From the NCBI GenBank assembly GCA_013396755.1, contig VWZF01007012.1:332202-396201 (forward strand): 64,000 bases of DNA, written 5' to 3'. This DNA is from Sclerurus mexicanus. Lineage: Eukaryota > Chordata > Aves > Passeriformes > Furnariidae. Made by a program: the position numbers and the translations under genes. Shown here in pieces: positions 1 to 10,300 of this stretch; positions within the stretch are counted from its first letter, which is position 1, and the number at the start of each line of letters is the position of its first letter. The notes beneath the pieces were generated by a model, which was not told the DNA's origin, ran no database searches, and was given only the letters and a program-made list of their open reading frames with translations.

Positions 1-207
1 GTAATAAACTAAATTAAAATGAGTTTCATAAAAAAGTTGTCTTGCTGTCTAAACATTACTAAACATGCTTAGGTTGAGATTCTGTTAACTGCCTCAACAT
101 CTTAAAAACAGCTCCTTTACAGGAACTTGTGATATTCATACTCCAGAAGACCTGCAAATTTAGAACAGTACATTGATAAAGGATCTGGTAGCTAGGAACC
201 ATAAATA

Positions 208-213
208 TTTATT
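208..213 (-). terminator. Candidate distal polyadenylation signal AATAAA
   Basis: AATAAA reads on the minus strand (tttatt on plus) in the AT-rich context aaatatttattttc. It is the last AATAAA hexamer before the window edge downstream of RIMS4. Cleavage would fall near 185-195. Sequence alone cannot show use. Confidence 0.35.
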
Positions 214-2473
214 TTCATTCAAAGCAAATAATTCTGCAATGTCCTTTGAAACAATCCATGGCTAAGAAGTAGGGATGCACTTGGAAAAACAATGAAGTCA
301 CCCGGCCCTCACCCTGCCCACGGACACAAGTGCCCACACTGCTCAGGCTGCAGGATGAGAACCCACGGATTGAACCCCAGAGTGAGGACCTTGTGCTCTG
401 TGGCACCCCAGCTGTGTTGGGGCAAAGGGAAAGAAACACCAGGAGACTGGGAAAGTATCACTTTTTGTTTTTGCCTGAGCAAACCAGGACCAGCCACTGT
501 CACGGCTGCTTTTTGCTCAGAGCCCAAAGAGGACAAAGCCACACGTGAGGCTGCTCTCCCTTGTGCAGGGGATTCCCACTAGGGAGAGATCATTCTGCTC
601 TCAGGGATGCTCTCAGAATCAGGATTTCTTTGTTTGCCATGGGAACAGTAATGCAGGTAACATTTAGGGATTGGCTCTTCATGGTTTTTTTGGCCAGCAG
701 CCCTCCCAATACCATTACAATGTACTAGTTCATGCACAACCCTGAGCCGCGCAGGTATTTCTCTCTCCTCAGTCTCATCCCTCATCATTGCTCGCAGACC
801 AAAAGTATTATGATGCCTTTTTTCTTTTAAGTCTCTTGATATTCCTCTCTGCCCCCTCTCTGGCTATAACTAACAGCAAGACTCAGGCACAGGAAAACAC
901 TCATCCAAGACTTGCAAAGGGAACCAAAGTTCATTTTCAGCTGCCCACCACTCTGGCAAACCACTGTTTTGTGCACAACCACACCAGTAATCCCATCTGT
1001 CACAGCACTTCACCTCAGACAGAAACTGGCCAGGCAAATTTTTGGGGAAAAAGGGATTAGGCTTTATAAAAATAAGCTATTCCAAGCCTGAGACTTGTCT
1101 TGGATGTTATACTGGGAGTCTTAAATCCATGGGTAAATAGAAGAGCTCTTTTTTGACTACAATACACCATGGTAAGTAATCACAGGTATGAATGAAGCAA
1201 GAATTTACACTTTAGGGTACCATGCAACTCTCCTGGCCTCACTCTGTGTCCCGTGGGCATTCCCAGGAGGGCTGTTGTGAGTCTGCTTTACAGAGGAAGG
1301 TCACCTGCACTCGGCAGTTCGTGTGACTGTGCTCTGCGTGGCGGCCAGGGATGGCAATGTTCACTTACTGGGGAGAAACAGGACTTGGAAGTGAGTAGAA
1401 CAAAAGCAAGAACCACTGGACCACAATCAACCACGTGAAAAATGCAGAAGAAAACAGGACAGAGCACACTGTTAAACTGCCTCCAAATTACAGAATTGGA
1501 GACGTTAACAAAAATAACTCAACTGGAACTTCTATATTTTACCCTGACAGTGACCTTTTACTGTGATTAAAACCAGATAGTCCTCAGTGTTATGGAGTCC
1601 TATGGTAACTAAGCTGATCATCACTGAGCCTGCAGAGCTTTTGGAGGGGCAGGATACAGAGACACGTCGCATCTGCCAGGCAAACAGGAACTGAGTTTTT
1701 TGACAGACAGTCATTAAACAAAGTTTTCTGGAGGAATATTTTTGGCATGTAGAGTCTCCTACTCCCTATTAAAGACTGCAAAAATGCCGCATTCATCTTA
1801 CTGGACACAGGAAACCCAGGATGAACTTGGCTCTTACTGGTAGATAATGTCCAAGCTAAACACCGATACAAAGGTTTCGGCATCACTTGGGACAGAAGCC
1901 CTGCTCCTCAGCTGCCAGGTCTGGCATGTACCTGGAGCTCCCCACAGTCCTCTTAAAGTCGCAGTTATTAAAAGATCCAGTGCTACGAACCACTAAATCT
2001 ACCTTATCTATTCTAGTTCATACACATATTGTACAATATTGCCTAGTACTCACTACATACCAAGAGGAAAAGATGCCGACTTGAATTACAGTAAATGTGC
2101 TTTTTTTAAAAGAAAAAAAAAGCGCCACAACATAGTTTGACAAGCATGCAACAAACTTTCTTCAGCTAATATATAGAAATTGTCTAATACAATTAAAAAA
2201 AATAGTGAGAGGCCAGAGACATATTTGATCAAGGAAAGTAGGAGATTTTTCTGAAATAATTCTGAGGCTTTTGCCACTGAAGACTCAAAAAACTAGTCAT
2301 TCTATGTCCCTTTTCCTCCTTCCCCCTCCTTTATATTATATAATTTTTTACAGATTATTGTAAGGCCTATAATTTTGTATCTATCCTGTAATTTATCTCA
2401 AAATAATTTAAAACGCCATAGACAAGCTAGGACCAAAAGCAACTGCTTTTACCATCCACTCAACACTCATGCT

Positions 2474-2479
2474 TTTATT
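2474..2479 (-). terminator. Candidate proximal polyadenylation signal AATAAA
   Basis: A minus-strand AATAAA lies 1.6 kb after the RIMS4 stop. It is followed, in the direction of transcription, by an AT-rich block. It could give a shorter 3' UTR isoform. It is an alternative to the distal signal at 208-213. Confidence 0.3.
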
Positions 2480-4096
2480 CTAACAAAGCTGAGGTCCACA
2501 GGCAGAAATAAATGCTCAGTATTTTTCTATGACAGCTCAAGAACCTGCTCATTCCTACACGTGACATGGGACCTTCACTTTTAAACCACAAAGTAAAACA
2601 CCTCCAAAAGCTTATTTGTTCTGGGACAGCAGTCATCAAATCCTCCTTAGGAACTAAGACAAAACCCAGCCAAAACAGAGCTATCAACAAGAGTATCTTC
2701 GGAGATTCTCTGTGATTTTGGATAATTTAATTGTCGGAAGGATCTAACATACTTCCTCCAGCACGTTGCTCCACTGGTAACAGCTGCCACAGCTCAGCAG
2801 CTCAGAGAACGTGCTTGACTGGCTGGAACTATAAGACTTGTTTACAGTTAGTGTTGCACTTTAACAAAAAGAATAGACATGCTGTGACCACTGTGTCGTC
2901 AGATTCCTCACTCGCTACCTCTCTGCACTTTGGGGGTCACATCTCCTCTTGCAGGACACTTGACAATGTCTGGGTACTACTGAGACTGTCTAAAGCTCCC
3001 CTCTCTCCACAAGGGAGGTTATGTGCTCTCCCCAGCATCTTGTCAGATGGCAAACTGAGATTTCTTTCTTCTGTACCCCCAGGAACCCCAATCTCCTCTC
3101 CCATGGCAGAATAAAAACAGTCCTGTTCCAGGTCAGTCCACAGCACAACAGGAAGGGCAGCATCTCCGGCAGATATGTACCAGTCCAAAGGAGATGGAGG
3201 GAAAGCAGGAGATAGAAGACACGACTGAAGGATGCACAGCAAGGGGGGGTCACAAGTAAGGGGGTCAGTAAATTGCAGAATGTTGTGTCTGACAATACAA
3301 AACATCTCAAGCTGCAACTCCGATGTTCAGCTCCCACTCCTAGTGGGGGTTTTTTATGAGCAAAATTGCAGTTAATTATCCTGCTAAACTCGAACTCTGT
3401 TTAAACTGCCTGGTCTAAAGCAGGCGCTACTTGTTCTCTCACCAAGTTTGCTTCATCAGCAGTGTTAAACACGTAATGCAGTAAAGACACTTGCTGGTAA
3501 TTTGGCACAGTTTGAAAACACAGCAATGACAGTGTTACAGCTAACATGACTCAGTGACAGGGAACTGATTCTAAAGAAGGAGTTGCAGGTTTCTTTCTTT
3601 TTCTTCCTTTCAAAAAGACCTTATAGAAACCCTAATGCTTCCTCTTAAACTTTCTGCTCCTGCTCTTTTTAGGCCAGACATTAACCTCTGAATTTTTCAG
3701 GTACTTTCTCATGAAAGAATCTGTATTAGAAATTTCTAATATGCACAGTTAAGAAAAATTCCTTCCTTACTTCCCCCCAAATTCTTTCAAATGCTGCAAC
3801 TTTCCAGGGTTAATACTGATCTGAAACAAGGGTCCAAGAATGACAGTGAGAGAAGTGAAACAAGAGGTGTATGTCTAATTTGACAACTAGGACTCATGCC
3901 CCATGGCACCTCCTCCTCGGATGGAGAGGACACAGTGCCCTCCCCCTCGTCTTCTGTCTAAGGTCACTGGTTTATCCTCCTCTTCCAGCTCCACAAGAAC
4001 TGATTGAACATGCATTGCACTTGAGGTCAGAGTTCCAGCAAACAAAACCTTGACAGCATGTTTAAAAAACAAAAGCAGTTCCCCCTTCCTTACTCA

Positions 4097-4315
4097 CTAA
4101 GACCTGTCACAGCAGGGTCCCACTGTGCTCTCCAGGGAAAGCTGTGAGGACTGACGCAGGAGCGGGCCTGTAGTGGGATCTACCATGGAGGAAGTTGGGA
4201 AGAGCTTGTACCAGCCGATTGCTAAAGTTGACAAATCCAGTTCTTCCAGGAGGACCCTGGCGACTCCCATGAAGTGCTTGCGCTCCATGCGTCCATAGTT
4301 CCCCCAGACTATCAC
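4097..4315 (-). CDS. RIMS4: RIMS4 coding exon 6 (C2 end and stop codon)
   Basis: A 219-nt coding part encoding residues 199-270 and the TAG stop at 4099-4097. The acceptor is TTGTTCCTAAG. It begins VIVWGNYGRMERKHFMGVAR, followed by VLLEELDLSTLAIGWYKLFP and the C-terminal RIM signature SSMVDPTTGPLLRQSSQLSL. The last residues are GPCCDRS. Aspartates of a canonical C2 loop 3 are absent. Transcription continues into the 3' UTR below 4097. Confidence 0.96.
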   Translation of the reverse strand: MIVWGNYGRMERKHFMGVARVLLEELDLSTLAIGWYKLFPTSSMVDPTTGPLLRQSSQLSLESTVGPCCDRS

Positions 4316-7300
4316 CTTAGGAACAAGAAGGGGGAGCACAGTCAGTCCTCCAACTTGCACAGTTGCTTGGGAAGCACAAGTCTGACCAGTCCTTCTTTCT
4401 ACTCATCCAACTTCTTGGAGCTTTACTGCAGCCCAAGATGACCAGAAAAATTTACTCTACCAACAGGTAACATGAAGCTCTGGCTGATGCTATTACTATT
4501 TTTTGTAAGCACATGTTTACAAAATGCTAATGTTACCAGAACTTTTTCCACCATGGAATAAAAGTGCACGTGGATGAGACACCATTCTGCTGTTCTACCT
4601 ACTGTCCAAGGACAGCATCTGCACAAGCCTCCCTGGAGCTGCAGTCCAACACCTGCAGGCAAAACCTAGTCCTGGCACAAAATGAGCCTTAGACACACCA
4701 AAACGTGGCCTGGGGGAAAAGGGCAGGAAGAGGTCCTTACGTGGAAAAAATAAACCAGCAAAAGAAAAAAAAAGATAGGCAACAGCTTGGGTCAAAAGCC
4801 AACAGTTTGAGGAAAAGAGCACCTTTTAACTTCTGCACTCAGAGCTTGTGGCACGGGGCAGATGGAGACGAGGCACAGCCACTCACCTGGAGGAAGGGCA
4901 GGAGCCGAGCGCTGGCGAACGGGACCGGTGACGCAGGGGACATTTGTGGAGTGGCATGAGGGGAAGCAGGACAGACGGCCGAGATCGGCTTGCAGACGCA
5001 GAGGAAGGGCTAATGAAAGAGCTGGCAGGCCAGCAGGGAAAGCTGAATCACACTTATGACGTGATGGAGACCAGTGGGTGGAACAACAGATGCAGTGAGG
5101 GTCATGGGCTTAGGCATGCTGGAGGTCTGCACGCGGGCAAGTGGCCCTACGTGGCTCAAGACAAAGGTGGCGACTGACTCCAGAGCGAGCCCGTGTTCTG
5201 AAGAAGAGGATGAGTAGGATGGGTTATGACAGTGACTAGTGATCTCTGGCTAACCCTGACAGCTTCTTTCCCTAGGCTCCAATTAACCACCACATCACAA
5301 ATTTCTGTAAAATGAGGTAGGGGAGACAACAAATGTCAATTAAAAGACAAAATTCCACACTCCAAGCCAGCAGGAGATGGAGAGCAAACCACAGCACTAA
5401 GCTGATTTGGTGACATGGCAATCAGCAGAGAGCCAAAGTCCTCATTTTATTCTCTTGGAGTAAGTGCCTTTCCTGGCAGTAAGGCAGCAAGTGAGGAAAC
5501 CCACACAAGGCAAGGGCAGACCAAGCCAGGTTCCATCCCAGTTCAGTCAAAAACGTGCAGTTTTGTTGCATCAGGGGAAAAATGCTTCTAATCAAGGTAA
5601 ATGAGGAAGAGATCACTAATGAGAAGGGTCCAGCAGATTAACTGGCAATTCATATGCCAGTGGAGGTAAATGATTAAAACTCATGGATTAACTACATTAA
5701 GTATTACAAATGGATTTTAGGCAGGCTTTATTAGATGAAAATGATTTTAAGATGTATCAACAAAGCAAATCACTCTTTTCTCTGGAAACAGAGGTGCAGA
5801 GTTGAAAATATGAGTATGACAGAAAACGTATGGCAGTAACAGAAAAGAGGCAGAAAAAGGCAGGATATGTGACTGGGCAATGGCCAAAGCAGAGTGTTCC
5901 GGATGTGTATAAACACAGAAGACAACCCATGCTGTAAAATTGTTTAGCACCCATAGGTACGACCTATCTCCCAACTAGGTGGGGAAAAAAAGAATTAAAA
6001 AAATAAAAATCAACCTTTTCCTGATAGCCATTCATGGTACTTGGCAAGGAGTGAAATAATAATCAGTTTGAGCATGGGAAAAAAGGGGGTTCCTTTCTAT
6101 TTGTTACATTCAGATAGAGTACATCTAGTTCAATGAAAACACTGGCCTTTTCTCATCTCCCTTAATTACCCAGATCCTTTGCCAGACTTAGTATCTTCCC
6201 TAAGAGGTGGAAGAGAGAGATGGGCAGACTTGAGACTTGCTCCTCTTACCTGTAATACTTTGCCCTGGGGGCTCTCAGCAAACAGTAACACCTGATTGTA
6301 CAAAGGGTCTAATGATTTGCGAGCCACTTTTGTCTTCTTTTTCGCAATGCACACGCCATTCTCTAGCAGGTAAGCTTTGATGTAAGCAGCTGGAAAAAAT
6401 AAATATGGTCAGACGTGAAAAAAATCTTCATGCTCGCTCTAGAAAAGACAGAATGCCACGTCTCTAAAGAAGGCATTCACAGCAGGGAAAAGATTTGCTT
6501 AAGCAGCCCTATTCTCAATGCTGTACACAGGTCGCTTAGTCCTGCCAAAGCCCACTGAAATTAATTTTTTTTTCCTGTTCACAAGCATCACAGGTGGCTG
6601 GGGCTCAGGGAGCTACTTCAGGAGATCAAAGCATACTACCTGGCAGTGTTTTGGAGCCTGGTTTTGGTGTCAGTCCTCGAGCCTGAATGATATCCACTTC
6701 CAGCTGCCCGTTTCGCTCTTGCAAGCCAATTTCCACATCCCCTAAACCAAAACATCAAAATAAACAGGAGTGTTTGAAAACAATATAACTCTGGGCTATT
6801 AAAAAGTTTAAAAAACAATCTTCATGCCCTGCCTGCTGCAAGCTGTAACAAACTATGTGCCTGATTTCCTCCTGTGTTGCTCTGGAGCAGCTCCACAGTG
6901 ATTCCAGCCCACATTGTCAATCGCAAACTCGACTGCCAGCTCCCTAACACAGCTTTGGGGGCTCAGTCTCCTGTTCCTTGTGGTAGTGAGCCTCTCATCT
7001 CTCCCAAACAGAAGCACCTAGGATTGCAGGCTGTTTTAGAAAATGCAAAATGAACCATAAAAATAAAATCCTTATAGAGCACACTGGGCCTTAGACAGAA
7101 AGAAAAACCCCAGGATGGACAGGATACATTTTCAGGGCTTTAGCTGCATTTTACTTGGTCTGTGCCTTTCAGAGCCGAGGGAGGAAAGCACAGAGCTGCT
7201 GCTCTCCTACTAATGTCACATTTGCTGCAGTCAGCAAAACCTTTCAGTCAAGCTCACTTGATTTAGCAGAGAAATGGAGCAGGATAGATCAGCGGACACT

Positions 7301-10300
7301 GGACGCATTATTAGGTGGCTTATAGGAGCAGTTTATTCCAGACTGAATTAAAGCCACCCAACACCTTTGTGTTCCTTACCCATTGAGGTGGTGGCCAAGG
7401 TCTGACGCCCAACAAACTGTGCAGGGCCCATGCTCCCCAGGAAGTCACTGAACTGCCCAGCAGATGCCAGATGAACTCCACTGAAATTCAAGCTGCAAAA
7501 GAAAAGTTTGGCAAGTGATTAATTTGCATTTTAAAGAAATCCATTAAATAAAGAACAAGATTTAATACATCTTTGAAATTAATGACATCTACAGAAGCCT
7601 TTTTCCTTTTGCAAAACTCACTTGCATAGTTCAATTACGTGGAATCCATTCAAAATCTATTTCCTTACACAAAAAAGAAGAAAAAACAATAATGCCTGAA
7701 GTCACCAGTTGGTTAATATTTGTTTAACTCTAACTGTCTGTATGTAAAATCCCTGCCATCTCAGGCTCATATGCAGCCTGTCACCTCTTCCAGGTAGCAG
7801 ATTCCTAGAGTAGCTTACAGGATCTCTCTTGGTAGCCATCCCTTCCCAATCCTCATTTCTGGGGAGGAAATAATGCATCTAGAGCAGTGGCTAACAGTGA
7901 GGTGAGGGGGGTGAGCATCAATGTCCCTGGGACTCAGTCCCCTATTTATCACACACACACATAGCACTATGTCTCTTTTTTGACCAGAAGGTCCCATTTC
8001 CTACTGTTCAACACCAGAAGCATCCATCATGTCCATTCTGTGATTTTCATACCTTCTTCCATGACTGTAGTCACAAAGAGGACCCGAACACTGGTGCAAG
8101 GCTAAAGGGACAACACCCTCAAACACCAGTAATGCCTGTGCCGCAGTTACCGCAGCAAAACAAGATCTGTTGGGAGGATAGAGCCTCCAAATCCAGTCAC
8201 CAGGCACCTGTGGCTGTTCCACGGTGTGCCTACAGGTGCTGGTCACTGCACCTGGACACACGAGAAGCAACACAGAAGCATCAAACCCTGTGGCACACTG
8301 ATACAAACCAAGACTTACCCTGCTGCGCCCTGATTTACGCAGCTGTTTTAGAGGTTGTAGAAAAACTTGCTGCAAATGGTAAGGAGAAGGCTCAGGGCCA
8401 GCATTCAACACCTACATTTGTCCTGCAGGCATCTGCCAAGCCACGACACAGCTGCCGAAACACGCGTCAGGAGCTTTGTGCCGGGGTACCCACTCTGCCT
8501 CCAGGGAAGCTGCTGCGTGCCAAAGCCAGGCACAATTACAAACCTCCTCCACCTTCCCAAACATCCTTGGAAGGGCAATTACCCACGTAATGATACAGCG
8601 CCCTGCTTCCCCGGATTCGTTCCTCAGAATGCTGGGAGGAGGCTGCACACTGGGTACAAGTGACAGCAGGTCGGAGCCCTGCCTGCAGGGTGGGCTGGGG
8701 GCTACAGCCTCTCACACAGCTGAGTCAGCCACAAAGACTCACTGATGCCCCCCCTGCAAGCCAGTTACATTTTAAAAGCCATAAAAAAGAATAATTCTTT
8801 TTAAACCCCATTCAGCCGGCAGAGTGTTAATTTCGGGTTCGGATTTCAGCTCTCATTAGCTATTTGCAGACCTGGTCTCAGCCCCGTGCGAATATTTATT
8901 TATTCTGACAAGGAATTAGGAAGGCAGCACACACACCTCAGCATCTCACCATGCATGGGCTGAAGAGGATGTGTCACTAGCACGTGTCCTCATGGCAGGT
9001 TCAAAGGGTGGCTCAGCCCTCTGTGACAGGGCCACTGCATGAAATGGCATTAAATTTTCTGTGGAGCACTGCACCTCCCCTCTGTGCTGACCCGGTGCTT
9101 TGAGAAACCTGGTTACTGCTGCTGCACAGGGAGCTGCTGAGCCATCAGCATGGAAAGCTTGCCCTTGAGCTCTTTACAAATGTCACCGTTGTGAAAAGGG
9201 ATGAGCGAGAAAGGTGGTTGGCATCCTGGAAGGGGCTCTCCATGGCTGGATTTTCCCCATTTCAGTGGTTTTTTCACCCTGCATCCACTCTTTGCACAAA
9301 CACTCAGGGTGATATTTTGAGATACAACAAAAACAGTGGGATTTATTGTTAGTATTAATTCCAGAGAAGGCTTAACGCTTTTCTCAGTTTTTCAGTGTCA
9401 CCAACTTCTCAGTGGCACAAGGTGCATCCCCAGTGCCAACATCCATCCTGGAAGCAAAGGTGGCACAGGGCCACACTGATGCCTCTGGGTACACAGCTCC
9501 TGCCTCACCACTCACCTGGCATCTGCTGGCCCCACTGGGGCAGCCCTCTCTGGGGAACAGCACCCTGAGAGCACAGGACCAAGGGCAGAGGTGCTGGATT
9601 TGTGGCCAGGCTCCAAGGATGGACTGTGCACAGAGAGAGACATCCTGAGGGCTGATAAATCTGCAGGGACATGGGATGGGGGAAGCAGGAGAAGAGGGAG
9701 CCTGGAGCCAGACAGGCTTTATGAGGCTCATGATTTGCCCATACAAGGAGGGAAGAAGAGAGTTCTGGTGTGCACGAGGACCAGCAAGACTCAGTAAGTC
9801 TGCTGGCTCAGGCATTTTGAGCTGCACAGAGAGTCAAAAAAGGATGAAAACTAGTGCTTAGAGAACTCTAAACAGTTCAAGAAAAAGGAGACCTGACAGA
9901 GAAAGACATAAGATCCAGCAGGAGATGAATGGATCATCAGCCAGAAGGAAAATGTTTTATTTTCCTCAGCTCATGGAAGACAAATGGGCCAGGGTCTTGC
10001 TCCTGCCCTGGGGAGTGTGTGACCTGAACAAGCACATAAATAACAGGCTGGCAAGACAGCTCTCAACTGTTCAGGGAAATGTTCACTGCTGTGCTCAGAA
10101 CAGATGCTTGGGCTAATTAACAAGATGCTGAGGACCAGGACAGCAGAGGGGAAGCCTAAGATTGAGGGAAGCTGAGGGCTATGAGAGCCCACAGCATACC
10201 CAGAATCAGATCTCAGAGCAGTTTCTCTCTGAGGTGAAGTCCAGCCATGTCACTGCAGTGGGGACACAGAGCTGGAAGAAAACCACCCACAGAAACTTCA

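Larger units (their letters stand above)
190..4096 (-). other. RIMS4: Probable RIMS4 3' untranslated region
   Basis: No coding exon is visible between the TAG at 4097 and the window start. The region is AT-rich, with T- and A-runs and long blocks that look UTR-like on the minus strand, especially 2080-2420. It also contains a 14-bp perfect palindrome ATATTGTACAATAT (2026-2039). Two AATAAA hexamers occur on the minus strand, at 2479-2474 and 213-208. The long version would give about 3.9 kb of 3' UTR, in keeping with the long UTR I recall for mammalian RIMS4. The end point is inferred, not seen. Confidence 0.45.

Noticed and set aside
1..189. A downstream neighbour gene (for example a KCNK15-like gene as in mammals)
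   Set aside because: No coding similarity is visible before the window edge.
8325..8385. Splice-like 51-nt segment (TTTGCAG ... CAGG|GTAAGT) on minus in intron 2
   Set aside because: In the intron 2 phase it contains TAA, so it could only be a poison exon, and nothing else supports it.
9515..9571. Splice-like pair (TGCTCTCAG ... GCCAG|GTGAGT) on minus in intron 2
   Set aside because: The enclosed 49 nt would shift the RIMS4 frame. It shows how often such pairs arise by chance and tempers the intron 5 candidate.
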